DNA of 64,000 nucleotides from Streptomyces sp. L2 (GCF_004124325.1 NZ_QBDT01000001.1:1302001-1366000); one strand, 5' to 3'; positions 20,501 to 28,726 are shown, numbered from the stretch's first letter. The notes: generated from the letters alone by a model not told the origin. Program-made: numbers and translations.

Positions 20501-21365
20501 CGAGCGCGCTGCCGACGTACACCCAGTGCAGGCCGGCGCCCGGCCGGACGCCGCTGTGCCACAGGTAGCCCCAGCAGCACAGCAGCCAGACGGCGACGGA
20601 CAGCCCCCGGGCGCGGCGGGCGGCCCGGGCCGCGAACGGGGACCGCAGCCGGCCCGGGACCCGGTGGCCGGACTCCCCGTGCGGGGGCAGTCCGGTACGG
20701 CGCCAGCGGGGGCCGGCGTGGGTGCCGAGCGCGGTGTCCAGGGCGGCCGGGTCGGCGTCCAGCAGGCGCAGGTCGATGGTGAGGCCCTGCCAGTGCGGGT
20801 CCCAACGGGGCGTCAGCCGGAACGGGGACAGGGCGAGGGAGAGCGGGGCGTGCCGGGGCCGGCGCCGGCCGTCCGGGGCCACGGTGCGGACCAGCAACTG
20901 ATCCGGGAACCGGTGGTCCGTGCGCGACAGGCGCCGGCCGGCCACTGGGACCACGCAGATCACGTCGATCTCCGCCCAGTGCAGCGTGGTCCGGCGCAGC
21001 GGGCCGCGCCACTGGAGGCCGGACGCGTCGACGACGAGCGCGAACGGCAGCAGGGAGGTCAGCAGGAGCCGCAGGCCGGCCAGCGCCAGGACGGCCGCAC
21101 CGGCGACGCTCACGGCGAGCACGGGCCACGGCGAGTGCGCCGCGCGGGCGCCGTCGGCGGACAGGCAGCAGACCAGCGCGGCGACGCCGGAAGCGGACGC
21201 GGCCCACAGCCGGTTCTGCACGGTCTGCAGATCGCGGTGGAAGGTGGCGCGGGGCGTACGGGGACGTGGCGGCGCGCCCGCAGTACGTGCGGCGTCTGTC
21301 GTCCCTGCGGTGTCCGCCGTCCCTGCGGTGTCCGTCGGGTTCCCGGTGCCGAGCCGGACGTCCAC
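17559..21365 (-). CDS. Membrane-anchored beta-helix/AAA+ (CbbX/SpoVK-like) ATPase
   Basis: 1268 residues. The N-terminal ~430 residues contain two pairs of hydrophobic helices (about 55-110 and 260-310), each followed by a region resembling bacterial PH-like domains. A Pro-rich linker leads to a long right-handed parallel beta-helix (about 480-990) built of ~22-residue turns with patterns such as ALRVTEGGRAEAIGC. The C-terminus is an AAA+ module: Walker A GPPGTGKTT near 1055, Walker B VLFIDEA, Arg finger in ASRFSRT, closest to CbbX, SpoVK and EccA. It starts with GTG only 51 bases from the divergent gene block that ends in a CHAT protease. Function unknown; a remodelling ATPase on a surface scaffold is an inference. 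Confidence 0.85.
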   Translation of the reverse strand: MDVRLGTGNPTDTAGTADTAGTTDAARTAGAPPRPRTPRATFHRDLQTVQNRLWAASASGVAALVCCLSADGARAAHSPWPVLAVSVAGAAVLALAGLRLLLTSLLPFALVVDASGLQWRGPLRRTTLHWAEIDVICVVPVAGRRLSRTDHRFPDQLLVRTVAPDGRRRPRHAPLSLALSPFRLTPRWDPHWQGLTIDLRLLDADPAALDTALGTHAGPRWRRTGLPPHGESGHRVPGRLRSPFAARAARRARGLSVAVWLLCCWGYLWHSGVRPGAGLHWVYVGSALAAPAVVLPALTALDRLLGRRCALYLDDEGLRLRIGADERALTWAEAASLEIGSPPGPAGELRPRWTLLVHRPDAAPASGFQAAADGTVQRVPTAPPYPPPVVEPLRGCFRAVPGGPLEVVPVLAGPVGEPHGLSVHPEQLAYTLAAYGARVTGPARGSEGVRRWAAPAPGAVPPPPDPPAPPPASRTAAAGEVRVLRVGRSATRGHRTIAAALRAHGGEGPVCVLVEPGRYRDPLVLKGDVEIRAVHGPGTVVVERSGETTVTATGSAVLTGLTVIAGGKAAVGAGAGRLALRDCRLEGRPGAAALTAGKDAEVTVTGGELAVGAVTLSGGGRAAFVGTRFSEAAEDALRVTEGGRAEAIGCSFTGTRAAAVHVTGAGSHARVTDCVFTGTGGQGVLVTEHAAAEVRDCRFQDLAGTALVFREQGHGTVTRARVTGANAGALISGGADPAFSDCVFDSCRNTAVHVTEDAVGRVTDCSFTHLSNTALHADQRGSLRADGCRIDGARTGVLVENGHAVVTGLDARALTESAVRLCKNGTVEVNGLRAERCKYGVYGSDSGSAGDLTGARLRDLGDCGLVLTGSARLTARDVQVTDTVADGLFVRDTASLTARRCTVERAGRHGVHLLDSASLTAEELTVTGSGGHGLLAEDNSQFDVRDSALTDSERDGLHTDATTRGRITDSRITGSHGAPVTGEGTLRRTAVTTDPSPPPEDDGSADPRAELDALIGLDEAKHQVRTQVDLLRLTGLRRDAGLPAPPGSRHLVFSGPPGTGKTTVGRLYGRILADLGLLADGRLVEAHRSDLVGQYLGATALKTRAVFDSARGGVLFIDEAYSLARRFGVNHDLGQEAIDELTKLMEDHRDDVVVIAAGYPAEMDEFLAANPGLASRFSRTVSFRPYTPDELVRIVRHLVRRHGFELDAGVDELLLARFRARADASEPANGRDARTLFEGMVERMAVRLADVERPGHQELLVLRTDDLP

Positions 21366-21416
21366 GCGTACCCCCGTCCGCTGTTCCTGGGATCAAGCGT
21401 AGAGGATCCGACTACC
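21366..21416. promoter_or_regulatory. Divergent promoter of the beta-helix/AAA and CHAT gene blocks
   Basis: 51 bases separate two divergent start codons; AGAGGA at 21401-21406 serves the rightward gene. The short distance makes shared control of both blocks likely. Confidence 0.5.
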
Positions 21417-21836
21417 ATGGGTGATGTGTCGTCATCCGAGGTCCGAGATACACAACTTGCCTTGCTCTGTGCCCAGTTGCCCCGACTGCGGCAGATCAGC
21501 CGGGGGCCGGTGGGGGCGGCGAGACGCCCGCTGATCGACCGTGCGCTGCGTGCCGCGCGGGCGGGTGAGCCGGTCGAGGAGTATCTGGCCGAACTGGGCC
21601 TGCTGAACCGGCCTCCCGTTCCGGAGCCGGAGCTGGACGGGAGGTGGATCCCGGCCGGCGGACTGCCCCGGACGACCCTGCCGACGGCTGTCGCGGACGA
21701 CGGTCCGCACGCGGTGTCCGGTGAGCACGTCTGCCCGCGCGGGGCGTGCTCCCGGCGGGAGCGGCGGGGGGCTGGCGAACAGCTGCCGGTGTGCGAGGTG
21801 TTCGACGTGGCGCTGCGCTTCGAAGCCGAGAGCTGA
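21417..21836 (+). CDS. Small Cys-containing protein of a CHAT locus, unknown function
   Basis: 139 residues, no named family recognised. The N-terminal half is helical (LALLCAQLPRLRQISRG, LIDRALRAARAGEPVEEYLAEL). The C-terminal half has a basic Cys/His cluster, EHVCPRGACSRRERR, then LPVCEVFDVALRFE, suggesting a small zinc ribbon or treble-clef-like fold. It is followed after 10 bases by a membrane protein and then the TPR/CHAT protease, and starts 51 bases from the divergent beta-helix/AAA gene. An adaptor or substrate of the protease is possible, but only context supports this. Confidence 0.6.
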   Translation: MGDVSSSEVRDTQLALLCAQLPRLRQISRGPVGAARRPLIDRALRAARAGEPVEEYLAELGLLNRPPVPEPELDGRWIPAGGLPRTTLPTAVADDGPHAVSGEHVCPRGACSRRERRGAGEQLPVCEVFDVALRFEAES

Positions 21837-21846
21837 GCGGGTCGGC

Positions 21847-22725
21847 ATGCTGACGGGGCTCGCCACGGACGTCGGCCGGAAGCTGGCCGAGCGCTGGGCG
21901 GCGGCCGTGGTGCTGCCGGGCCTGGTGTTCACCGCGCTGGCGGCGGCCGGTATGACGCTGGGCCAGCGGCACTGGTCGGACCTGGATTTGCTGCGGCACC
22001 GGCTGCGGGCGCTGACCGCCGACGGCTCCGGGTCCACGCGTACGGCGGTGCTGCTGCTCGGGGTACTGGCCGCGTCCTTCGCCGCGGGCCTGCTGGCGGA
22101 CGCGCTGACCGGGCCGTACGAGCGGGCCCTGATGGGGAGCTGGCCCGGGCCGCTGGGCCGTGTGGCGGGCGCGCTCACCGAGCGGCGGCGCCGGTTGTGG
22201 GACGCCCGTGACCGCGCCTGCCGCGAGGCGCGGGAGGCCCGTGAGCTGGGGCCGTTGGAGGCCGCGCGCAACGATGTCGCGCTGGTCCGTCCGCAGTGCC
22301 CGACCTGGGCCGGGGACCGGCTGCGCGCCCCGGCCGCGCGGATCCGGCTGGAGTACCGGCTGGAACTGGCCGACGCGTGGCCGCGTTTGTGGCTGCTGCT
22401 GCCCGACTCCACGCGGCAGCCGCTGATCGAGTCACGGCAGCGGCTGGACGAGGCGATGCGGCTGGGTGGGTGGGCGGTGCTGTATCTGCTGCTGGGCGCG
22501 GTGTGGTGGCCGGGCGCGGTCGCCGGGGCGGGCGCTGCGCTGGTCGCCTGGCGGCGGGGGCGGGAACGGGCGGAGGAGTACGCGGAGTTGGTGGAGTCCG
22601 CGGTGGATGTCCACTTGCCGGAGCTGTACGAGCGCTTCGACGGGGAGAGCCGGCCGGTGCGGGCCGGGCTCGGGCCCGCCGTCACCGAGCGCTTTCGGAA
22701 GGGGGCGGGGGCGCGGCGCGGATGA
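21847..22725 (+). CDS. Integral membrane protein of the CHAT locus
   Basis: 292 residues. Two N-terminal transmembrane helices (AAAVVLPGLVFTALAAAGM and TAVLLLGVLAASFAAGLLA) are followed by a ~130-residue Arg/Ala/Glu-rich cytosolic segment, then two more helices (WAVLYLLLGAVWWPGAVAG region) and a charged tail (PELYERFDGES). No family is recognised. The ATG lies 10 bases after the preceding stop codon, so both genes belong to one transcript. Its topology would fit a membrane anchor or receptor for the locus; the mechanism is unknown. Confidence 0.65.
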   Translation: MLTGLATDVGRKLAERWAAAVVLPGLVFTALAAAGMTLGQRHWSDLDLLRHRLRALTADGSGSTRTAVLLLGVLAASFAAGLLADALTGPYERALMGSWPGPLGRVAGALTERRRRLWDARDRACREAREARELGPLEAARNDVALVRPQCPTWAGDRLRAPAARIRLEYRLELADAWPRLWLLLPDSTRQPLIESRQRLDEAMRLGGWAVLYLLLGAVWWPGAVAGAGAALVAWRRGRERAEEYAELVESAVDVHLPELYERFDGESRPVRAGLGPAVTERFRKGAGARRG

Positions 22726-22727
22726 GG

Positions 22728-22797
22728 GGTGGCTGACTGCCGGTTCACTGGTGCTGGTGCGTGGTGGCTGACCGCCGGTTCACTGGTGCGGGTACGC
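22728..22797 (+). repeat. 35-bp tandem direct repeat, two copies plus partial third
   Basis: Units starting GGTGGCTGAC at 22728 and 22763, with a third partial unit at 22798, repeat every 35 bases and contain CCGGTTCACTGGTGC. The array lies between the membrane-protein stop codon and the CHAT gene, just before two class A hairpin repeats. Confidence 0.8.
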
Positions 22798-22808
22798 GGT
22801 GGCTGGGC

Positions 22809-22901
22809 GCGCAGTTCCCCGCGCCCCTGGGGAGTTGTGGTGCGGCTGGTTTTCTGGGTGAGCGGAGTTGGGCTCGGGCGATGCGCAGTTCCCCGCGCCC
22901 C
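22809..22901. repeat. Two class A intergenic repeats
   Basis: The 19-mer GCGCAGTTCCCCGCGCCCC occurs at 22809-22827 and again at 22883-22901, each followed by a partly palindromic G-rich arm. The same element recurs at 26661, 38550, 53844, 53947 and (one mismatch) 54051. Confidence 0.85.
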
Positions 22902-22932
22902 TTGCGGAGTTGCTGTGCGGGGAGTTTGAGAG

Positions 22933-25900
22933 GTGAGCGGGGTGGCTGGGGAAGGTGGTGTGGGGTGGATGGGTGAGCGGGAGCGGTTGTTGGGGGTTGT
23001 GCGGGGGCGGGTGGACGGGGTGGGGGGTGGGGACGGGGCCGCGGCGCTGCATACCGAGGAGGCTCGGGGGGAGATCGAGGCTCTGGTGGGTTACTTGGTG
23101 GGACGGGCGCCGGACGGGGCCTACGGTGTCGATCAGGAGGTGGCGTACACGCTCGGTGTGGCGTGGCTGCTGCGGGCCGACGACCGGCGCGAGGCGCCGA
23201 CGGCCGAACAGGAGGCCCGGCAGGGGCTGTTGCTGCTCGCGCCGTTCCACTGCCACCTGCCCGGTACGCCGGACGTGCTGCCGCCGCCGCTGCGGGCCGC
23301 GCTCGACGCCTGGCTGGGCCCCGGCGGGGGACGGCCCGACGATCCGGCGGCGATCGTCCAGGAACACGCGGCGTCCCTGGTCAACGTGTCGCTGCTCCTG
23401 CTGGAGCTGGGCGCCGGGCGGGGCCGCCCCGAGCCGCTGGAGGCCGCGGCCACGCTGACCCGCCAGGCGATGCCGTACCTGTCGCCCGAGGGGCACGACC
23501 GGGCGCTGGCCCTGTGCAACCTGGGGTACGCGCTGCTCCTGGGCAGCGTGCACGTGCCGGACGGGGAGCCGCGGCTCTCCGAGGCCGTCGACGTGCTGCG
23601 CACCGCCCTCGACGGCACTCCCCCGGACCACCCCAACCGCGCGCGCTGCGCCCACGGGCTCGGCGTGGCGCTGCTCGCGTGGGCCGGCGCGCGTGAGGAC
23701 CGTACGCCGCTGCCCGAGGCGATCGACCTGCTGCGTGCGGCGGCCCGGGGCGGGGATCCGGCCGACGACAACGTGGCCCAGACGTACTCCGACCTCGGGC
23801 AGGCGCTCACCGCGTACGCCGTCACCGCCGACGACGGCGAGGAGGTCGGCCCCGAGGTGCGCGAGGAGGCGGTCACGGCGCTGCGCCGCTCCCTGGATCT
23901 CACCGGGGACGGGGACACCGAGGCGCTGCGCGAGCGCCTGGACCGGCTGGCGGGCGCCGCGCTGATCGGCGTGCACGACGTCGACCGGACCCCGGCCGCC
24001 GAGCGGGCCCGGGAGGCCGTCGAGGCGTTGCGGCGGCTGCTCGGCCTCACCCCCGTGGGCGATCCGGCACGCGTGGACGTCCTGCTGCGGCTGGCGGCGA
24101 GTCTGATCACCGCCCAGGAGCCGCAGGAGGCCATCGACCTGCTGGCGGACGCCGGCCCGGTCTTCGCCGGGGACGCCGAGCGGACCGCGCGGGCGGAGGC
24201 GCTGCTGAGCCGCGCGGCCGTCCTGAAGGGGGAGCTGGCGTCCCGTTCGGACCTCACACCCGGGCAGCGGGAGGACTGGGAGGCGATCGACGCGTTCCTG
24301 CGGCCCGTGCTCACCGGTGAAGGCGGCGGCGACCACCCCATCGCCGCCGTGATGGCCCTGCTCGGCATGGGCCCGCAGGAGGGCGGCAGCCGCAGTCACG
24401 AGCTGATGGAGTTCGGCAGCCTCGTCCTCGGCTATCCCGAACAGGTCTCCCTGGAGGAGGTGTACGGCAAGGGCCTGGAGATGCTGGCGCGGCGCATCGG
24501 CCGGCTGCCCGAGGAGAAACGCGGGAACGCTCTCGCCAGGCTCCTGCAAGGCGGCGACGAGCCGGCCGACCCGGTGCCGCAGGGACCGGCCGACCTCACC
24601 GGCGTCGAGGAACTCCTCGGCGTGCACGAGCGGTTGATGGCCGGCCTCGCACCGGACACCCGTGAGTACCGGCTCCTGAAGAGCGGCCGGTCCATGCTGA
24701 CCATGCTGATGGTCATGCACGAGTCGATGGACGAGACGCAGGACCAGCGGGTCCGTCTCGGCAGGATGCGCGAGTCGCTGCCGCTGCTGCGTGAGATGTT
24801 CGAGGAACTCCCCAACAGCATGGAGGAGTTGGGCATCAGCCCGGAACTGTTCGCCGGGCACACCGCGCTGATCTTCGCCCAGGAGTCGCCGTTCGACCAG
24901 TTGCAGGCGCTGGAGGAGGGCGTCCGCGCGGCCCGGCGCACCCTGGACCGGCTCCAGCCGGGTTCACCGGAGTACGACGGTTCCCGCACGGCCCTGGCCA
25001 TCTCCCTGTTCAGCCGGCACCAACTGTGGTCCGAGGAGGCGGACTTCACCGAGGCCGAGGCCATCGCCCGCGAGCTGACCGCGGCCGGGGAGCCCGATCT
25101 GCGCACGGTCATGCTGCTGGCGCGCTGGACGTCGGCCGTGCAGCACCGGGTCCAGCGCGGCCGGCTCCTCGGCGGCGGGCCGGCCGGCGCCGGCCGGTCC
25201 CCCAGCCTGGTCACCCGGCTGGCCTCCGAGGGTGCCGCGAAGGCGCTCGACGAGGACGACCCGGTGGAGGCCCTGGAAACCCTGGAGGACGGCCGGGCGC
25301 ACCTGCTCTCCGCCGCGCTGAACGCCCGCCGCGAGCTGGGCGAACTGCACGGCGCCGACGCCGCTCTGCACGCCCGGCTGCGCTCGGCGCTGGACCGGAT
25401 CCGGGAGCTGCGCCGGGGTGCGGAGCCGGGCCACTGGCCCACCCCGGAGGAGATGGCGGAGCAGCGCGCGGTCACCGAGGACGCGGCCCGGCTGATCACC
25501 GAACTCCAGCGGCGGCCGGGGTTCCAGCGGTTCCTGACCCCGCTGCCGCTCGGCCTGGACGACCTGCGGCCGGCCGCCGCGGAGGGGCCGGTGGTCAGCG
25601 TCAACATGCACCCCCGCCGCTGCGACGCGCTGGTCCTGGACGGGAGCGGGCGGCTGCGGACGGTACGGCTGCCCCGGCTGTACGCCTCGGACCTGGTGGC
25701 GCAGGCCGAGTCGTTCCGGCTGGCGGTTCAGGTGCTGACGGCGGGGCCGTACGACCCGCTGTTCGAGGAGGCGCGAGAGATCTTCACGGGCACCCTGGGC
25801 TGGCTGTGGGACGTGCTGGCCGAACCGGTCCTGGACGCCCTGGAGTTGACCGGCCCGCCGGAGCCCGGGGCGCCCTGGCCGCGGCTGTGGTGGTCGCCGT

Positions 25901-26646
25901 CCGGGGTGCTCAACGCCTTCCCGCTGCACGCGGCCGGTCATCACGGCACCGGGACCGGCACGGCCGTACTGGACCGGGTGGCGTCGTCCTACACGCCGAC
26001 GCTGCGTGCCCTGCTGTTCAGCCGGGCGCGGCGGCGCGCGGAGCCCGGCCGGCGCGGGGTGCTGGCGGTGGCCATGCCCGAGACGCCGGGGCAGGCTCCG
26101 CTGGCCCGGACCGTGGCCGAGGCCACCGGGGCGGTCGCGGCGGGCGGCGGTGTGCCGCTGATCGGCGCGGCGGCCACGCGCGAGGCGGTGCGTACGGCGG
26201 TGCTGGACGCGGCGGTCGTGCACTTCGCCTGCCACGCCGGCGGTGACCCGGAGGACGCGGCGGACGGGCGGCTGCTGCTCGCCGACGGGGACCTGCGGAT
26301 CGCCGACATCGCCGACCTGCGCCTGGAGGCGGCCGAGCTGGCCTACCTGTCCGCCTGCGGCACGGCCCGGGGCAGCGCGGCCCCGGCCCTGGCCGACGAG
26401 GTCATCCACCTCGCGTCCGCGTTCCAGCTGGCCGGGTACACCCAGTCGGTGGCCACCCTGTGGGAGGTCGGCGACGCGTTCGCCGCGGACGCGGCCGCCG
26501 CCTTCCACCACACCCTGGCCCCGTCCCTCCCGGACCCGGCCCCCCTCCCCGCGGCCCTGGCCCTCCACGAAACGGTCCGCGCCCTGCGCGCGGCGGACCC
26601 GGACCGCCCATGGACCTGGTCAGCCCTGGTCCACGCAGGCGCATGA
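22933..26646 (+). CDS. TPR-like/CHAT-domain cysteine protease
   Basis: 1237 residues. The first ~850 are helical with scattered TPR-like units (for example DRALALCNLGYALLLG, DDNVAQTYSDLGQALTAYA). The C-terminal ~350 form a CHAT (caspase HetF associated with TPRs) domain; the catalytic dyad appears as His1101 in HFACHAGGD and Cys1142 in YLSACGTARG, so the enzyme should be active. CHAT proteases act in bacterial immunity, programmed death and regulated cleavage. The GTG at 22933 is used; an ATG at 22969 (MGERERLLG) is a fair alternative. It is last in a three-gene block divergent from the beta-helix/AAA gene; its substrate is unknown. Confidence 0.88.
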   Translation: MSGVAGEGGVGWMGERERLLGVVRGRVDGVGGGDGAAALHTEEARGEIEALVGYLVGRAPDGAYGVDQEVAYTLGVAWLLRADDRREAPTAEQEARQGLLLLAPFHCHLPGTPDVLPPPLRAALDAWLGPGGGRPDDPAAIVQEHAASLVNVSLLLLELGAGRGRPEPLEAAATLTRQAMPYLSPEGHDRALALCNLGYALLLGSVHVPDGEPRLSEAVDVLRTALDGTPPDHPNRARCAHGLGVALLAWAGAREDRTPLPEAIDLLRAAARGGDPADDNVAQTYSDLGQALTAYAVTADDGEEVGPEVREEAVTALRRSLDLTGDGDTEALRERLDRLAGAALIGVHDVDRTPAAERAREAVEALRRLLGLTPVGDPARVDVLLRLAASLITAQEPQEAIDLLADAGPVFAGDAERTARAEALLSRAAVLKGELASRSDLTPGQREDWEAIDAFLRPVLTGEGGGDHPIAAVMALLGMGPQEGGSRSHELMEFGSLVLGYPEQVSLEEVYGKGLEMLARRIGRLPEEKRGNALARLLQGGDEPADPVPQGPADLTGVEELLGVHERLMAGLAPDTREYRLLKSGRSMLTMLMVMHESMDETQDQRVRLGRMRESLPLLREMFEELPNSMEELGISPELFAGHTALIFAQESPFDQLQALEEGVRAARRTLDRLQPGSPEYDGSRTALAISLFSRHQLWSEEADFTEAEAIARELTAAGEPDLRTVMLLARWTSAVQHRVQRGRLLGGGPAGAGRSPSLVTRLASEGAAKALDEDDPVEALETLEDGRAHLLSAALNARRELGELHGADAALHARLRSALDRIRELRRGAEPGHWPTPEEMAEQRAVTEDAARLITELQRRPGFQRFLTPLPLGLDDLRPAAAEGPVVSVNMHPRRCDALVLDGSGRLRTVRLPRLYASDLVAQAESFRLAVQVLTAGPYDPLFEEAREIFTGTLGWLWDVLAEPVLDALELTGPPEPGAPWPRLWWSPSGVLNAFPLHAAGHHGTGTGTAVLDRVASSYTPTLRALLFSRARRRAEPGRRGVLAVAMPETPGQAPLARTVAEATGAVAAGGGVPLIGAAATREAVRTAVLDAAVVHFACHAGGDPEDAADGRLLLADGDLRIADIADLRLEAAELAYLSACGTARGSAAPALADEVIHLASAFQLAGYTQSVATLWEVGDAFAADAAAAFHHTLAPSLPDPAPLPAALALHETVRALRAADPDRPWTWSALVHAGA

Positions 26647-26648
26647 GA

Positions 26649-26679
26649 CGCCCCCTCAAAGGGGCGCGGGGAACTGCGC
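26649..26679 (+). terminator. Class A repeat forming the hairpin after the CHAT gene
   Basis: CGCCCC-CTCAAA-GGGGCG (26649-26666) forms a stem just after the CHAT stop codon and runs into the class A 19-mer on the reverse strand (26661-26679). It lies between convergent genes and probably acts as a terminator. Confidence 0.6.
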
Positions 26680-26762
26680 GAAGGGGGGCAAGGGGGCGCA
26701 GCCCCCAGGAACGGGAAGGGAAGGGGCGGCGGGGGCGAAAGAACCCGGCGAGAAGCCCGCCC

Positions 26763-27170
26763 TCAGCCCTCGTCCGCCGCCAGCCGCAGCGAGATGCTGT
26801 TGATGCAGTACCGCTGGTCCGTCGGCGTCGGATACCCCTCACCCTCGAACACATGCCCGAGATGCGACCCGCACCGCGCACACCGCACCTCGGTCCGCAC
26901 CATCCCGTGCGACCGGTCCTCGATCAGCTCGACCGCGTCGGTGTCCTTCGGGTCGTAGAACGACGGCCAGCCGCAGTGCGAGGCGAACTTCGTGTCCGAG
27001 GTGAACAGTTCGGCGCCGCAGGCACGGCACGAGTAGACGCCCTTGGTCCTGGTGTCCGTGTACTCCCCGACGAAGGCCGGCTCGGTACCGGCCTCGCGCA
27101 GGACGGCGTACTCGGCCGGGGTCAGCTCCGCGCGCCACTGCTCGTCCGGCTTCTCGACGTCGTACGCCAT
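26763..27170 (-). CDS. msrB: Peptide-methionine (R)-S-oxide reductase
   Basis: Repairs methionine-R-sulfoxide in oxidised proteins. 135 residues, normal MsrB length. Two zinc-binding CxxC pairs (CRAC, CARC), the substrate motif GWPSF, HLGHVF, and the catalytic Cys in RYCINS are all present. It follows murC after 13 bases on the same strand, so the two are co-transcribed. Confidence 0.95.
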   Translation of the reverse strand: MAYDVEKPDEQWRAELTPAEYAVLREAGTEPAFVGEYTDTRTKGVYSCRACGAELFTSDTKFASHCGWPSFYDPKDTDAVELIEDRSHGMVRTEVRCARCGSHLGHVFEGEGYPTPTDQRYCINSISLRLAADEG

Positions 27171-27183
27171 GTGTCTCAGCCCC

Positions 27184-28575
27184 TCAGCTCTGCGTCAGGC
27201 GGTCCAGGATCTTCGGACCGAGGTCGGTCACGTCGCCCGCACCCATGGTGAGAACGAGATCACCGGCCTTCGCCATTCCCGCGATCAGGCCGGGGACGGC
27301 CGCCTTGTCGTGCACGGGGGTGACGTCGGCGCCGGCGGCGCGCGCGGCGTCGACGATCAGCTCGCTGGTGACGCCCGGGATCGGGTCCTCACGGGCCGGG
27401 TAGATGTCGAGGACCGCGGAGGCGTCGGCGAGTGCCAGGGACTGCCCCATCTCGGTGCCCAGCTCCTGGGTGCGGGAGAACAGGTGGGGCTGGAAGACGA
27501 CCAGGATGCGGGCGTCGCCGGCGGCGGCCCGCATGGCCTCCAGGTCGGCGGTCATCTCCGTGGGGTGGTGGGCGTAGGAGTCGACGACCTGGACGCCGGC
27601 CGCCTCGCCCTTGAGCTGGAGGCGCCGCTTGACGCCGGTGTAGGCGGCGAGGGCCGGCGCCAGCTCGGCGGCCGGGATGCCGAGGGCCGCGCCGGCGGTG
27701 AGCGCGGCGACGGCGTTGAGGGCGTAGTGCCGGCCGGGGACGGAGACGCCGAAGGTCAGCTCCTGCCCGTCGAGAACCACGGTGACCCGGCTGCGCAGTC
27801 CCTCCGGGACGATCGCCAGGACCCGTACGTCGGCGTCCTCGGCCTCGCCGTACGTCACCGTCCGCACCGTGCCGGACAGGCGCCGGGTCAGCTCGCGGGC
27901 GCCCTCGTGGTCGGCGGAGATCACCAGGGTGCCGCCGGGCACGATCTTCCCGGCGAAGGTCTCGAAGGACTCGTAGATCTCGTCCATCGAGGCGTAGTTG
28001 GCGTGGTGGTCCAGCTCGACGTTGAGGACGATGGCGACCTCGGGGTCGTACGTGTGGAAGCTGCGGTCCGATTCGTCGGCCTCGGCGACGAAGATGTCGC
28101 CCGCGCCGTGCAGCGCGTTGGAGCCGGGGGCGTCCAGGTCGCCGCCGATGGCGTACGACGGCTCGCGGCCCAGTTCGGTGAGGGAGACCGCCAGCATGGA
28201 GGTGGTGGTGGTCTTGCCGTGGGTGCCGGCCACGGCGATCGGGCGCAGGCCGGTCATCAGGGCGGCCAGCGCGTCCGCACGGTGCACCACGGGGATGCCC
28301 AGCTCGGCGGCGCGGACCAGTTCGGGGTTGTCCGCGCGGATCGCCGACGACACGACGACACAGCTCGCGTCGTCGGCGAGGTGCCCGGCGGCGTGCCCGA
28401 TGTGGACGGTCACGCCGAGGGTGCGCAGGGCCTCGGCGGTCGCCGAGTCCTTGGCGTCACTGCCCGCGACCTTGGCCCCGCGCTGCGCGAGGATCTTGGC
28501 GATGCCCGACATCCCGGCGCCGCCGATGCCGATGAAGTGCGGTCGGTCCATGGCGGCAGAAAGGCCGGATGCCAT
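27184..28575 (-). CDS. murC: UDP-N-acetylmuramate-L-alanine ligase
   Basis: Cytoplasmic ATP-dependent Mur ligase that adds L-Ala to UDP-MurNAc, the first peptide-forming step of peptidoglycan synthesis; 463 residues. The N-terminal nucleotide-sugar domain has GIGGAGMSGIA, the central ATP site GTHGKTTTT, followed by EADESDRSF and the C-terminal ligase motif YAHHPTEM. It lies outside the usual dcw cluster, as in Streptomyces. GGGAGAG precedes the ATG; MDRPHFIG eight codons later is a possible alternative start. First gene of the pair with msrB. Confidence 0.96.
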   Translation of the reverse strand: MASGLSAAMDRPHFIGIGGAGMSGIAKILAQRGAKVAGSDAKDSATAEALRTLGVTVHIGHAAGHLADDASCVVVSSAIRADNPELVRAAELGIPVVHRADALAALMTGLRPIAVAGTHGKTTTTSMLAVSLTELGREPSYAIGGDLDAPGSNALHGAGDIFVAEADESDRSFHTYDPEVAIVLNVELDHHANYASMDEIYESFETFAGKIVPGGTLVISADHEGARELTRRLSGTVRTVTYGEAEDADVRVLAIVPEGLRSRVTVVLDGQELTFGVSVPGRHYALNAVAALTAGAALGIPAAELAPALAAYTGVKRRLQLKGEAAGVQVVDSYAHHPTEMTADLEAMRAAAGDARILVVFQPHLFSRTQELGTEMGQSLALADASAVLDIYPAREDPIPGVTSELIVDAARAAGADVTPVHDKAAVPGLIAGMAKAGDLVLTMGAGDVTDLGPKILDRLTQS

Positions 28576-28674
28576 GCGTCTCTCCCAGAGTCACGAAAAC
28601 GAGCTGAAGCAGGGCCCAGCCTATGCGCCCGCGCACCGGTTGCCGGGCAAGGGGCGGGGCGGAGACCAACCCAA

Positions 28675-28726
28675 GGGGCGCGGGGCTGTGTCCATGTGCG
28701 GCTCCGCCGCGTGGGCGCGACAAGCC
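28675..28726. repeat. Class B intergenic repeat, copy 1
   Basis: A 52-base element beginning GGGGCGCGGGGCTGTG and ending GGGCGCGACAAGCC, with an internal hairpin GCGGCTCCGCCGC. It differs at only three positions from the copy at 47092-47143 and lies upstream of murC. Confidence 0.85.

Noticed and set aside
17442..21836. 1464-residue plus-strand open frame antisense to the beta-helix/AAA gene
   Set aside because: High-GC antisense shadow; the minus strand shows clear AAA+ and beta-helix motifs. Only its last 139 codons are a real gene with their own start.
22780..24861. 693-residue minus-strand open frame antisense to the CHAT gene
   Set aside because: No ribosome site and no recognisable domain; the plus strand has TPR-like and CHAT motifs.
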